NCBI RefSeq assembly: GCF_001307105.1
Contig: NZ_LGYN01000001.1
Location: forward strand, 248,001 to 312,000
Reading direction: 5' to 3'
Source: Bacillus australimaris
GTDB lineage: Bacteria > Bacillota > Bacilli > Bacillales > Bacillaceae
DNA length: 64,000 bases
The position numbers and the translations under genes are program-made. Each line of letters begins with the position of its first letter. Positions within the stretch are counted from its first letter, which is position 1. Below, piece after piece: positions 25,107-33,816 of this stretch. The notes under the pieces are model-generated. The model saw only the letters and a program-made list of their open reading frames with translations, made no database searches and was not told the DNA's origin.

Positions 25107-25881
25107 ATTTTTTCATCATCGCTTTGCGTGCTGCTTTTTCAAATAAAAATGGGAATAATTGATACAATTTACTGCCAGCATTCATCCAGCCAGGCAGATT
25201 AATCTCTCTTTTTTTCGTCATCATGGCTGATACGACCTTCCCAGCCACCTTGTCTGCACTCAGCATCATGAAATCCACGTTCTTCACATATTCACCGCTG
25301 CGATCAGCGATGGTAAAGAAGTCTGTGGCAATCGGTCCTGGATTCACCGTCGTGACGTGAATCCCGCAGTCTGCCAGCTCCATTCTAAGGCTGTTTGAAA
25401 ATCCAAGGACGGCATGCTTTGATGCAGAATAAATGGCTGATTTGGGAGTCGCAATCTTTCCTGCCTGGGATGCGATATTGATAATATGTCCCTGCCCTCT
25501 TTGTTTCATCTCTGGGATGACCTTTTTCGTGCAGGCGATCAAGCCAAACACATTCACCTCAAACATCGACACCATTTCTTCGATGGACGCATCTTCGACG
25601 AGATCGAAAACACCGAAGCCGGCATTGTTGACCAAAATATCGACCGGCCCTACTTCTTCATACGCGCGATCAATGTCCTCAAGCTGACTGACATCAAGCT
25701 GAGCAATGTGACACACTCCTCCAGCGCTCATAATTTTTTCTTTCACACCTGTAAGCTTTTCCGTTCGTCTTGCTGAAATAATGATCTCTGCGCCTTCTAC
25801 TGCTGCCAAGTACGCCATTTTTTCACCAATACCACCAGAAGCGCCTGTAATCCAAATTCTCTTTCCTGTCAATCGCCCCAT
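25105..25881 (-). CDS. yqjQ: YqjQ, short-chain dehydrogenase/reductase
   Basis: 258 residues. Rossmann loop [21 protein letters not shown], catalytic Ser in NIASQAGK and YSASKHA (Tyr, Lys); PGPIATDFF follows. Classical SDR, cofactor probably NADP(H), substrate unknown. ATG at 25881 follows AAGGAGTG; the frame start at 25890 (GTG) lies inside that SD. It follows yqjP by 12 bp and is in the same transcript, as in B. subtilis. Confidence 0.9.
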   Translation of the reverse strand: MGRLTGKRIWITGASGGIGEKMAYLAAVEGAEIIISARRTEKLTGVKEKIMSAGGVCHIAQLDVSQLEDIDRAYEEVGPVDILVNNAGFGVFDLVEDASIEEMVSMFEVNVFGLIACTKKVIPEMKQRGQGHIINIASQAGKIATPKSAIYSASKHAVLGFSNSLRMELADCGIHVTTVNPGPIATDFFTIADRSGEYVKNVDFMMLSADKVAGKVVSAMMTKKREINLPGWMNAGSKLYQLFPFLFEKAARKAMMKK

Positions 25882-25893
25882 TCGTTTCACTCC

Positions 25894-26844
25894 TTAAGTA
25901 GCTCTGTAATAGAGGATTCCATCTTTTTGCACTTCTTCAATTTGTCCAGCCGCTAAGAGCACATCCAGCTGACCGACTGTCTCTGACATCGTTAAAAATA
26001 AGGCCTCTTCATATAGCACTGGAAATAGCTTGCGGCAGAGATGAAAGGCCGTCATTTCTTTTTGTTTGAGCAGCTGATATATCGTGTTTGCCCGTTTCTC
26101 TTGTTTCTTAAATCTTTCTTCGATCAATTCATGATGAGATGTGATCAATTGGCCGTGTCCTGGATAAATTGTCTTGATGGGCAGATGCAATAATCGGTGA
26201 AGTGATGCTTTATATTGAAGCAGCGATTTTTGACGTTCCTCGCCTTCATATGGCGCTTCCATTAAAGGATTTGACGAAATGGTCGTCAAAAGCAGGTCGC
26301 CGCCAATAAAATTCCCTGTAATTTCATCTAGAAAAGAAAGATGAGACTGTGCGTGTCCAGGTGTTTCCATCACAAAGAAGTGTTCATGCCCACTTAAACG
26401 ATCACCTTCTTTTATGACCTCATCTACATGTGAAGTACAAGAATATGTATAAGATTGCTTCACCATTCTTTCACACTCATCTTTTCGAAGCGGCACACCT
26501 AACTGCTGAAAAAAGAGAGTCATAAAATCCACCTGACGCTGCTTAAACAATGGATCCTGGCTAATATACGGCTCATTTAGCTGGTGTCCGATCACACGGA
26601 CATGAGGTTTCATCAAATTTAATAAACCGACGTGATCTGCATGATGATGAGTCAACACCACTTGATCAATATCATCTATCGATAAACGATGTTCCTTTAA
26701 TTTTGTGACAAAGACATGCTCTGCCTCTTCTGTCATCGGCCCGCAATCCACTAAGGTCACGGCCTCTCCTTTTAATACATATGCATGCACATCCCCAACG
26801 GCAAATGGCGTTGGGATGGATAATTGAATGATGTCTTCTTTCAC
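25894..26844 (-). CDS. yqjP: YqjP, metallo-beta-lactamase-fold hydrolase
   Basis: 316 residues. Metal-binding motif VVLTHHHADHVGLLN, further ligands in MVETPGHAQSHL-like MET PGHAQSH, GGDLLL and IYPGHGQLI. A C-terminal winged-helix-like part follows (LKQKEMTAFHLCRKLFP). Likely a glyoxalase II-like or other thioester/phosphoester hydrolase; the substrate is unknown. GTG start at 26844. The AGGAG upstream is about 13 bases away, so the start is a little uncertain. Confidence 0.87.
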   Translation of the reverse strand: MKEDIIQLSIPTPFAVGDVHAYVLKGEAVTLVDCGPMTEEAEHVFVTKLKEHRLSIDDIDQVVLTHHHADHVGLLNLMKPHVRVIGHQLNEPYISQDPLFKQRQVDFMTLFFQQLGVPLRKDECERMVKQSYTYSCTSHVDEVIKEGDRLSGHEHFFVMETPGHAQSHLSFLDEITGNFIGGDLLLTTISSNPLMEAPYEGEERQKSLLQYKASLHRLLHLPIKTIYPGHGQLITSHHELIEERFKKQEKRANTIYQLLKQKEMTAFHLCRKLFPVLYEEALFLTMSETVGQLDVLLAAGQIEEVQKDGILYYRAT

Positions 26845-26968
26845 TTTTATACGTCATCTCCTGCTTTTTGACTCTTGATCGTCGGAACTCAGTCTTCTTA
26901 CTTCATTGTATCCTGCAAAAGGCAGACTGTCATGCGGTTTAGATGAGCAATTTTTTTAACTGCCCCTA

Positions 26969-26998
26969 TTGACATAAACTTGTCCATCGTTGCATAAT
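26969..26998 (+). promoter_or_regulatory. Promoter of the proI T-box leader
   Basis: TTGACA (26969-26974), 18-base spacer, CATAAT (26993-26998). Perfect -35, good -10; transcription would start near 27005, giving a leader of about 260 nt before proI. Confidence 0.8.
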
Positions 26999-27004
26999 GA
27001 ACAA

Positions 27005-27240
27005 CAAATATAAGATGCGCGATGACAAGGATTAGTAAGCAAATAATGATGCAAGAGAGTGAGGTCCGCCGGCTGTAAGACTTCACCATCCTCTTATTTG
27101 CTGAACCTGCCCTTTGAGCTGTTAGGCAAACCTAAACGTTTCCCGCGTTAAGGGACTAGAGCTGAGTATGCATGATTGCATGCTAATTGAGGGTGGTACC
27201 GCGAAAAACCTTTCGTCCTTTTCAGGCGAGAGGTTTTTTT
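27005..27240 (+). ncRNA. T-box riboswitch (tRNA-Pro) of proI
   Basis: Stem I landmarks are present: AAGGATTAGTA, AGAGAGTGAGG, GGCTGTAAGAC and a specifier loop GCTGAACCTGCCC with codon CCT (proline) at 27106-27108. The 14-base T-box region GGGTGGTACCGCG (27191-27203) holds the TGGT that pairs with uncharged tRNA. A terminator follows (AAAACCTTTCG, 27205-27215, with CGAGAGGTTTT, 27227-27237, plus T run). Uncharged tRNA-Pro would favour the antiterminator and switch on proline synthesis. Confidence 0.95.
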
Positions 27241-27264
27241 ATTTTCTACAAGGAGGAGCAGCTT

Positions 27265-28092
27265 ATGAGTAAAATTGGATTTATCGGTGCAGGCTCGATG
27301 GCAGAGTCTATGATCAAAGGGTTATTAAAAAGCGGCATGATGTCGAATGAAGATATCATTGTCACAAACAAAACAAATGAAAAACGATTAGAAGAATTAA
27401 ACATGCGTTATGGGGTCAAAACGGATTTTGCTCGTTCCTTTATTTATGAAGAAGCTGATATTCTCGTCTTTGCTTTAAAACCGAAGGATGCGGAAAGCGG
27501 GATTTCTGATGTACGGCCACATTTACATGGACAGCTGATCATTTCTATTTTAGCGGGTATCTCCATTGAAACGATTCAACACTATGCTGGCGAGAAGACT
27601 GCAGTGGTTCGTGCGATGCCAAATACATCAGCGGCAATTCAGCAATCTGCAACAGGTGTTGCCGTAAGTCATGAAGTCACAGAAGAGCAAAAGAATAAGG
27701 CCGTCGAGCTATTTGAAACAATTGGTCATGTGACTGTATTAGATGAATCGCAGCTAAATGCTGTGACAGCCATCGCAGGCAGCGGCCCTGCCTTCATTTA
27801 TCATTTGATTGAAGGAATGGAGCGAGGCGCTTCGGAACTTGGAATGGACCAAGCAACAGCAAAATTACTCATTTGCCAAATGATCGCAGGCGCCGCCAAT
27901 ATGCTTCAAGACAGCGGAAAAGAACCTGCTGAACTGCGCAAAGAAATCACAAGTGAAGGCGGGACAACAGAAGCCGGCCTGAACACACTGGCTGCCTATC
28001 ATTTTGAAGAAGCCGTTGTCGATTGTGTCAAAACAGCCACTAAACGCGCAGCAGAATTAAACGAAATGTTTTCAGCAAGTACGTATAAATGA
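27265..28092 (+). CDS. proI: Pyrroline-5-carboxylate reductase ProI
   Basis: 275 residues. NAD(P)-binding GFIGAGSMAESMIKG, then FALKPKD, VRAMPNTSAAIQQSATGV and the signature AIAGSGPAFIYHLIEGM; TSEGGTTEAGL lies near the C-terminus. It catalyses the last step of proline synthesis. ATG at 27265 after AAGGAGGAG. The frame is open back to 27187, but that part is the T-box terminator. The T-box explains its control. Confidence 0.97.
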   Translation: MSKIGFIGAGSMAESMIKGLLKSGMMSNEDIIVTNKTNEKRLEELNMRYGVKTDFARSFIYEEADILVFALKPKDAESGISDVRPHLHGQLIISILAGISIETIQHYAGEKTAVVRAMPNTSAAIQQSATGVAVSHEVTEEQKNKAVELFETIGHVTVLDESQLNAVTAIAGSGPAFIYHLIEGMERGASELGMDQATAKLLICQMIAGAANMLQDSGKEPAELRKEITSEGGTTEAGLNTLAAYHFEEAVVDCVKTATKRAAELNEMFSASTYK

Positions 28093-28097
28093 TAGAG

Positions 28098-28130
28098 AAA
28101 AGCACCTGTTTTGATGACAGGTGCTTTTTT
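28098..28130 (+). terminator. Intrinsic terminator after proI
   Basis: 12-bp stem AAAAGCACCTGT / ACAGGTGCTTTT with a seven-base loop and extra T residues. Confidence 0.95.
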
Positions 28131-28172
28131 ATTTTAATCAAGTGAATATTGTTTTATTAAAACAAGGGTTTC

Positions 28173-28224
28173 TTCACAAAAAATTAACAAATATTAACAA
28201 GGGATTTATTACCTTTTGTAGAAT
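28173..28224 (+). promoter_or_regulatory. PhoP-type repeats and -10 of the LCI-like peptide gene
   Basis: Four hexamers in phase: TTCACA (28173), TTAACA (28184), TTAACA (28194), TTTATT (28205), start-to-start 11, 10 and 11 bases. They fit the PhoP repeat TT(A/C/T)A(C/T)A; the last has one mismatch. TAGAAT at 28219-28224 is the -10 and there is no proper -35. Counted from a start near 28231 the repeats cover about -58 to -21, the arrangement of PhoP-activated promoters in B. subtilis. Confidence 0.7.
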
Positions 28225-28267
28225 TACTTATATGTACCACAAAAAATCAGGAAGAGGAGTGTTTTGA

Positions 28268-28540
28268 ATGAAGTTAGTTAAAGTTCTTACTGGATCCGCA
28301 TTGTCACTTGCTTTACTTTTTTCCGCAGCACCGGCATTTGCTACAAGTGCACATTCTAAAGTAGAGGATGTCCACGTTACAAGTGATTTTAAAGCTCAAC
28401 TTTACACATGGGATATCACCAACACTACTGGTATTTTTGCCAACTCGTTCGAACAAGATGGAATAAAATGGTATTTAAAAGGCATCACTAAAAATTCTGA
28501 TGGAACTTGGACAGCTCATTATGAGGGTAGACGAGTATAA
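28268..28540 (+). CDS. LCI-like secreted antimicrobial peptide precursor
   Basis: 90 residues. Signal peptide MKLVKVLTGSALSLALLFSA with cleavage after APAFA. The mature part of about 65 residues ends in a block matching the antimicrobial peptide LCI of B. subtilis/velezensis as remembered: shared FANSF/FAASF, DGxKW, K, then W and YE. It has no cysteines. It would be exported by Sec and act outside the cell. SD AGGAAGAGGAG. It stands alone between proI and yqjN, where I recall no gene in B. subtilis. Whether it is active against bacteria is untested. Confidence 0.8.
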   Translation: MKLVKVLTGSALSLALLFSAAPAFATSAHSKVEDVHVTSDFKAQLYTWDITNTTGIFANSFEQDGIKWYLKGITKNSDGTWTAHYEGRRV

Positions 28541-28548
28541 TCCTAACT

Positions 28549-28577
28549 GGGAGCCTAGGGCTCCCTTTATCTATTTT
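28549..28577 (+). terminator. Terminator after the LCI-like gene
   Basis: Perfect 7-bp GC-rich stem GGGAGCC / GGCTCCC, three-base loop, followed by TTTATCTATTTT. The T tract is interrupted. Confidence 0.7.
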
Positions 28578-28667
28578 AAAGTAACGAAACATTGTATACC
28601 CTTCATCATCTTAACCTTCATTTTCTCTTTACATCTCTCACTCAAAAGCACATTAATTTTATCTGAC

Positions 28668-30281
28668 TTACTTCTTCTCTAACAAAGCATGAATCGTTGA
28701 TTCTAGTAATGATGGCAAAATGCCAAAAGAGAACGGAACGTGCAGCCGCTCTGTCCATTTGTGCGGGTCTTTTCCTAATGGACCTACGTTGATAACTGGA
28801 ACGAAAAGTGTTTCCTTTTCTCCTTGCGGTAAAGAATAGCCTTTTTGATCAAGCGGCATATTGGTCGTGTAATGACCTATATCCTGCTTTTCGAGCTGTA
28901 AGTAGCTTAAATCAGACAATCCCGGGAAATATTTCACTTCTTCTACTTCAAGTCCATACACCTCTTTTGCCTCTATTTGAATCTTCTTTAGTGCCGTCTG
29001 GATATGCGGATCTTCTGTTGAGGACACAGAAGGATAAAATGGCGGACTATAAAATAGAACAATGAGCGGCCCTTCTTCCTTACAAAGCGTCGTCAGCTCT
29101 GAGACAATTTTCGTTGAAAAATCACGATCTCCAAGCTCACCCCTGTTGGCAAAGGCATAGTTGACAATGCGCTCAACCTCCTGTTCGCCAGAGCGTTCTG
29201 CGGCTTTTTGATACAGCTCACGATACGTGAGAACTGTGACCCGCGTGTCAATCGGTGTAAAGTGTTTAAAGCGCTGGAATTCAGCTGTTTTTTGTTTAAG
29301 ACTGACCTCAATTTGGTCTGCTGCTTGTTTGGCAGTATCATAGAGAAGGCCGTGCAGTTCTTCACTTGAACGTTTCATCATGAGTACGTTAAATAGAGAA
29401 ACTGCTGTATGAGGTGTTTGAACGGAATAGGCTTCTTTTAAGTCCTTTTGCATTAAATTGGTTGGAGGCGGCGTTACTTCACCATCTACTTCCTCACAAT
29501 AATCACTATTTAGCTCTAACAGCCGGTTTAATTCAGAGACCATAAAATTCGCATTTAGACCAGAGAATGGCTCTCCTACATGCGTTTCAATTCCTTTACA
29601 GAAAAATCCGGCAAGCACCTTCCCTATACTGCCTGTATACAAATATTGATGTTCATCACCTGGATATTTTTCAAACATCGGCTCACTGTTTAAGCATGCT
29701 GTATAGTCAAGATCATACTTTTCTTTCAGCTCCTTTAATTTCGGAACAGCCTCAAGCATTCCTTGTGAATTCACTTCTTCATCAGGAACTGTGACGAGCA
29801 GGACATTTCCATCAAATGTTTCTGTCATCGCTCTTTCCAGCATAGAAAGCTGCACGGTGAGACCTGCTTTCATATCCATGGCACCTCTTCCAAACAACCA
29901 ATCGCCTGAAGCAAGGTCCTCTCTTGCCCTCTTTGGAAGAAGCGCACTTTTTTGCGTAAATGATGCCATTAACTCTTCAGGCTTGCAGGCCATGTTTTGA
30001 AATTCGCCGTAATCTTCTGTATCGACGACATCAAAGTGACTCAGAAGTAAAACAGTACGAGACAGCGTGCTGCGCCTCACAAGTGCCGTTAAATAATACC
30101 TGCCATCTTTCATTGGATGCAAGGCCAAATGGTCAGGGTTCTGCTCAAAATAAGGCCGCTCCCTCAGCAAGTAATATAAATATTCCGCTAACGCAACTTC
30201 TCCTGTTGTACCAGATATACTTTCATACTGCATAAGAGCTGTAAGCAGCTCCTTTAGTTCACTCTCTGTTTGCCATTTCAT
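28668..30281 (-). CDS. yqjN: YqjN, RocB-like M20 family peptidase
   Basis: 537 residues, M20 metallopeptidase architecture. Zinc ligands appear in LLSHFDVVDTEDYG, FGRGAMDMKAGL and VPDEEVNSQGM; a dimerisation insert lies in the middle (GIETHVGEPFSGLNAN). Related to RocB of arginine degradation. Substrate unknown, probably an amino acid amide or peptide. ATG after GGGGGAGAACGG. Divergent from yqjM, and ortholog by position and length. Confidence 0.88.
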   Translation of the reverse strand: MKWQTESELKELLTALMQYESISGTTGEVALAEYLYYLLRERPYFEQNPDHLALHPMKDGRYYLTALVRRSTLSRTVLLLSHFDVVDTEDYGEFQNMACKPEELMASFTQKSALLPKRAREDLASGDWLFGRGAMDMKAGLTVQLSMLERAMTETFDGNVLLVTVPDEEVNSQGMLEAVPKLKELKEKYDLDYTACLNSEPMFEKYPGDEHQYLYTGSIGKVLAGFFCKGIETHVGEPFSGLNANFMVSELNRLLELNSDYCEEVDGEVTPPPTNLMQKDLKEAYSVQTPHTAVSLFNVLMMKRSSEELHGLLYDTAKQAADQIEVSLKQKTAEFQRFKHFTPIDTRVTVLTYRELYQKAAERSGEQEVERIVNYAFANRGELGDRDFSTKIVSELTTLCKEEGPLIVLFYSPPFYPSVSSTEDPHIQTALKKIQIEAKEVYGLEVEEVKYFPGLSDLSYLQLEKQDIGHYTTNMPLDQKGYSLPQGEKETLFVPVINVGPLGKDPHKWTERLHVPFSFGILPSLLESTIHALLEKK

Positions 30282-30421
30282 CCGTTCTCCCCCTTTGATG
30301 TCTCTATCTCTCCATTATACAAAAACGTATATAAAAGCTATATTCATTGAGCACCTTTTATGACGAAAGTTTGAATGGCTGTTATAATCGGCTATACAAT
30401 TCCATGAGGAGGCGAAGGTAT

Positions 30422-31438
30422 TTGGAAACAAAACTCTTTTCACCTTGGACATTAAAAGGTGTAACACTGAAAAACCGCATCGTGATGTCTCCGATGTGTA
30501 TGTATTCATCCTATGATCGTGATGGGAAATTACAGCCTTTCCACTTTACACACTATATTTCACGCGCACAAGGTCAAGCTGGCCTCATCATGGTTGAGGC
30601 AAGTGCTGTTTCTCCCGAGGGAAGAATTAGTGATCAAGACCTTGGCATTTGGAGTGATGAGCACATTGAGGGATTTGCTTCATTAAACGAACAAGTGAAA
30701 GCATATGGAACCAAAACAGCCATCCAGCTCGCCCATGCAGGACGTAAGGCTGAACTTGATGGAGACATCCTTGCACCATCAAGCATTCCATTTGATGAAA
30801 AATCTAAAACCCCTATTGAGATGTCTGATGTTCAAATCAAAGATATCGTTCAAGCATTTCAAGATGCAGCTGTACGGGCAAAAAAAGCCGGCTTTGACAT
30901 CATTGAAATTCATGCTGCACATGGCTATTTGATCAATGAATTTCTTTCACCGCTTGCGAACCACCGAACAGACGACTATGGCGGTTCACCAGAGAATCGT
31001 TATCGTTTCCTAAGAGAAGTAATAGATGCAGTCAATGACGTATGGGACGGACCTTTATTTGTCCGTGTGTCCGCTTCTGATTACACGACAAAAGGCCTTG
31101 ATATTGCCGATTATATTGGCATTGCCACTTGGCTCAAAGAACAAGGTGTCGACTTAATTGATGTCAGCTCAGGCGCTGTTGTACAGGCGAAAATCAACAC
31201 ATTCCCCGGCTACCAAGTCACATTCGCAGAGAAAATAAAAGAAGGTGCCGGCATTCAAACAGGAGCTGTCGGTCTCATCACATCCGGTGTACAGGCAGAG
31301 GAAATTTTACAAAATCAGCGTGCTGATTTGATCTTTATCGGCAGAGAATTTTTACGGGATCCGTACTTCCCCAAAACAGCTGCTCAAGAGCTTCGTACAT
31401 CGATTGAAGGCCCTCGTCAATATGGTACCGCTTGGTAA
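30422..31438 (+). CDS. yqjM: YqjM, NADPH-dependent old yellow enzyme
   Basis: 338 residues, the B. subtilis length. FMN TIM barrel with the thermophilic-like OYE signature: Cys26 and Tyr28 in [10 protein letters not shown], the substrate-binding HAAH in [10 protein letters not shown], and [19 protein letters not shown]. It reduces activated C=C bonds and nitro compounds and responds to oxidative stress in B. subtilis. The start is TTG at 30422, nine bases after AGGAGG; the frame is open to 30347 but those codons lie in the promoter (TTGAAT, 18 bases, TACAAT at 30395-30400). Confidence 0.95.
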   Translation: METKLFSPWTLKGVTLKNRIVMSPMCMYSSYDRDGKLQPFHFTHYISRAQGQAGLIMVEASAVSPEGRISDQDLGIWSDEHIEGFASLNEQVKAYGTKTAIQLAHAGRKAELDGDILAPSSIPFDEKSKTPIEMSDVQIKDIVQAFQDAAVRAKKAGFDIIEIHAAHGYLINEFLSPLANHRTDDYGGSPENRYRFLREVIDAVNDVWDGPLFVRVSASDYTTKGLDIADYIGIATWLKEQGVDLIDVSSGAVVQAKINTFPGYQVTFAEKIKEGAGIQTGAVGLITSGVQAEEILQNQRADLIFIGREFLRDPYFPKTAAQELRTSIEGPRQYGTAW

Positions 31439-31449
31439 AAACTCATAGG

Positions 31450-31486
31450 AAAAAGGTGTCTATTTTTCGAAATAGGCATCTTTTTT
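31450..31486 (+). terminator. Intrinsic terminator after yqjM
   Basis: Stem AAAGGTGTCTATTT / AAATAGGCATCTTT with two non-Watson-Crick steps, loop TTCG and six T residues. Confidence 0.88.
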
Positions 31487-31495
31487 GTTTTTAAG

Positions 31496-31522
31496 AGAAA
31501 CATCTCTGCCTTTTGTGCCGTC
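31496..31522 (+). promoter_or_regulatory. Candidate SigW (ECF) promoter of yqjL
   Basis: AGAAAC (31496-31501), 17-base spacer, CGTC (31519-31522). Resembles the SigW pattern TGAAAC-N16-CGTA with small deviations. I recall yqjL as a member of the SigW regulon in B. subtilis, which supports the call. Confidence 0.5.
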
Positions 31523-31557
31523 TTTTAGCTAAAGAACCACTTAGAGGAGATGGAAGA

Positions 31558-32322
31558 ATGAACTTGGCAATGATTGAAAGAATTTATCATATAGATGGAC
31601 ATCACTTTTATACAAAGCATCGTCAAGGCAATAGGCAAGCCACGATTATTTTTGAAGCAGGCTACGGCATTTCCGGTGATACGTGGTCGAACATAGCCCG
31701 TGATATTGACCCGGAGCTTGGGGTTTTCTTATATGACCGTTTAGGAAATGGGAAGAGCAGTCACAGCGGTGAAGAAAGAACCTTGCATGACCTCGCCGAT
31801 GATTTAGATGCGCTGCTGAAAGAAGCCAATATTCAGCCGCCATTTCTCATTGTGGCTCACTCATTTGGCTCTCTTGTCAGCCGGTTATGGGCAAGCCGCA
31901 GAAAAGATGATGTGATCGGCATGGTGCTGCTAGACCCGGCAAGTGAGGAGCAAGAGCAGGTGATCCTGCCGCTTTTATCAAAGGAAGAACGCTCTTCATA
32001 TATGGCGCAGTTTACAGCAGAATGTACACATGAGGGCTTTCAGCAAATGCTAAGCACAATGAAAGAGGAGCAAACACATTATGGGATGATGCCGCTCCTT
32101 GTCATTTCATCAGGCAAGAGCCGATTGTTTCATCCAGCGCACGAAGCTTGGCTTAGACTTCATAAACGCATGCTGTCTTTGTCATCCCAAAGTGGGTGGA
32201 TCCAGGCGCAGAACAGCTCGCACTATATTCATCACGATGAACCGCATATTGTACAACTTGCTATCTATGATGTATGGTGCGCTGCCAAACAACCTGTCTC
32301 CTACTATCAAACAGCCAATTAA
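31558..32322 (+). CDS. yqjL: YqjL, alpha/beta hydrolase
   Basis: 254 residues. Alpha/beta hydrolase with IIFEAGYGISGDTW (oxyanion region), LYDRLGNGKSS, nucleophile elbow VAHSFGSLVS, the acid near LLVISSGKS and a C-terminal histidine in NSSHYIHHDEP. Reported to contribute to paraquat resistance in B. subtilis; substrate unknown. ATG at 31558, eight bases after GAGGAG, was preferred to the frame start at 31513. Confidence 0.87.
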   Translation: MNLAMIERIYHIDGHHFYTKHRQGNRQATIIFEAGYGISGDTWSNIARDIDPELGVFLYDRLGNGKSSHSGEERTLHDLADDLDALLKEANIQPPFLIVAHSFGSLVSRLWASRRKDDVIGMVLLDPASEEQEQVILPLLSKEERSSYMAQFTAECTHEGFQQMLSTMKEEQTHYGMMPLLVISSGKSRLFHPAHEAWLRLHKRMLSLSSQSGWIQAQNSSHYIHHDEPHIVQLAIYDVWCAAKQPVSYYQTAN

Positions 32323-32327
32323 AAACA

Positions 32328-32368
32328 AAAAACTCCTTGACCGGTTATGGGTCAAGGAGTTTCTTTTA
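32328..32368. terminator. Terminator between yqjL and the aminotransferase gene
   Basis: Stem AAACTCCTTGACC / GGTCAAGGAGTTT with a seven-base loop between convergent genes, A-rich on the left and T-rich on the right, so active in either direction. Confidence 0.9.
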
Positions 32369-32369
32369 T

Positions 32370-33677
32370 TTATACCGTTGGAGCAGATTGATTTTTCTTA
32401 GAAAGCAGCTTTTCAATGCTGACTAACTGAACACATAATGTAAAGATATCAATCGCTTGCTCTAGTTCTTCAAGTGTTGGGAACGTTGGCGCAATGCGGA
32501 TGTTACGATCAAGCGGGTCTTTTCCATATGGATATGTCGCGCCCGCACCTGTCATCGTGACACCTGCTTCTTTTGCTTTTTGCACAACAGCTTTTGCACA
32601 ATGATCCAGTGTATTTAAACTAATGAAATATCCTCCATTTGGCTTGTGCCATTCAGCAATGTCTTTCCCGCCAAGTTTTTCGTCAAGAATGGAAAGAACG
32701 AGGTCAAATTTCGGCTTAATGATCGCTGCATGCTTTTTCATATGTTCTTTCAAACCTTCTAGATTTTGGAAAAAGCGGAGGTGTCTTAATTGATTGATTT
32801 TGTCTGGTCCGATCGTTTGAACCGCTAATTGCTTCTGAGTAAAACTCACATTATCTTGACTAGACGCCATCAATGCAACACCTGAGCCTGGGAATGTAAT
32901 TTTAGAAGTAGACGCAAACATAAACACACGGTTTGGATGTCCTGCCTCTTCTACTGCTTGGAAAATATCTTTTAACGTATCAGGTGTATCAGTTAGATGA
33001 TGGACTGCATATGCATCATCCCAAAAAATACGGAAGTCTTCTGCTTTTGTTTTCATTGAAGCTAGACGGTCAACGACCTCATCAGAATACGTAATGCCGT
33101 CTGGATTGCTATATTTCGGTACACACCAAATGCCTTTAATGGCTTCATCTTCTGCGACTAATTTTTCTACCTGATCCATATCAGGTCCATCAGCCTTCAT
33201 ATCGACCGTGATCATTTCTATGTTAAATAGCTCACAAATGGCAAAATGACGGTCATACCCTGGACTTGGTGCAAGGAATTTTACCTTTGGCAGCTCTCCC
33301 CAAGGTGTTTTGCTGTCAAATACGCCGTGAGTCATGGCACGTGCAATGGTATCATGCATCATATTCAGACTTGAATTACCACCGATGATGATTTGTTCTG
33401 GCTTTAAATTAAGTACATCTGCAAAAAATTTCTTCGTTTCAGGAAGGCCTGTCAAGCCGCCATAGTTTCGCACATCTGTGCCATCCTCAGCTACCATTGC
33501 ATCCTTTGATGTCACAACATCGAGCATGCCCATAGACAAATCGAGCTGTTTTGGTGAAGGCTTCCCTCTAGACATGTCTAAGTGCAAGTTTTTACTTTTG
33601 TAAGTTTCATACTCATTTTGTAGTGCCACATATAGGTCATTCAATTCTGCTTCACTTAATGCTGTAAAACCGCTCAT
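32370..33677 (-). CDS. Unconventional class I aspartate aminotransferase (AspT-like)
   Basis: 435 residues. PLP-dependent fold type I with HLDMSRGKPSPKQLDL at the N-terminus, VRNYGGLTGLPE, the Asp/Tyr region IFWDDAYAVHHL and the Schiff-base lysine in FASTSKITFPGSG. These match the Corynebacterium AspT-type family rather than normal AspB. It would interconvert aspartate and oxaloacetate with 2-oxoglutarate; substrate range is inferred. SD GGGAGG lies about 11 bases upstream. I recall no such gene between yqjL and rnz in B. subtilis. Confidence 0.85.
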   Translation of the reverse strand: MSGFTALSEAELNDLYVALQNEYETYKSKNLHLDMSRGKPSPKQLDLSMGMLDVVTSKDAMVAEDGTDVRNYGGLTGLPETKKFFADVLNLKPEQIIIGGNSSLNMMHDTIARAMTHGVFDSKTPWGELPKVKFLAPSPGYDRHFAICELFNIEMITVDMKADGPDMDQVEKLVAEDEAIKGIWCVPKYSNPDGITYSDEVVDRLASMKTKAEDFRIFWDDAYAVHHLTDTPDTLKDIFQAVEEAGHPNRVFMFASTSKITFPGSGVALMASSQDNVSFTQKQLAVQTIGPDKINQLRHLRFFQNLEGLKEHMKKHAAIIKPKFDLVLSILDEKLGGKDIAEWHKPNGGYFISLNTLDHCAKAVVQKAKEAGVTMTGAGATYPYGKDPLDRNIRIAPTFPTLEELEQAIDIFTLCVQLVSIEKLLSKKNQSAPTV

Positions 33678-33772
33678 CTTTGATTGTGCCTCCCGTATTC
33701 TTCATAGTTTGATTCATCATTTGTTTTTTCTTCACCATTTTACCACTACCTGAAAAAGAGCGTCATCATAAA

Positions 33773-33801
33773 TATCAAAAAAGTCACACAACTTTTTTTG
33801 A
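33773..33801 (-). terminator. Weak possible terminator after rnz
   Basis: A/T-only stem CAAAAAAAGT / ACTTTTTTG with six-base loop downstream of rnz on the minus strand. Low stability; other sites may be used. Confidence 0.35.
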
Positions 33802-33816
33802 CGATTCATCCAATTT

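Noticed and set aside
26898..27089. 63-codon minus-strand frame with a membrane-like segment
   Set aside because: It lies antisense to the proI promoter and T-box leader and has no convincing ribosome binding site. The RNA element explains the sequence.
28500..28682. Plus-strand frame after the LCI-like gene
   Set aside because: It overlaps the LCI 3' end, a terminator and the end of yqjN; no SD.
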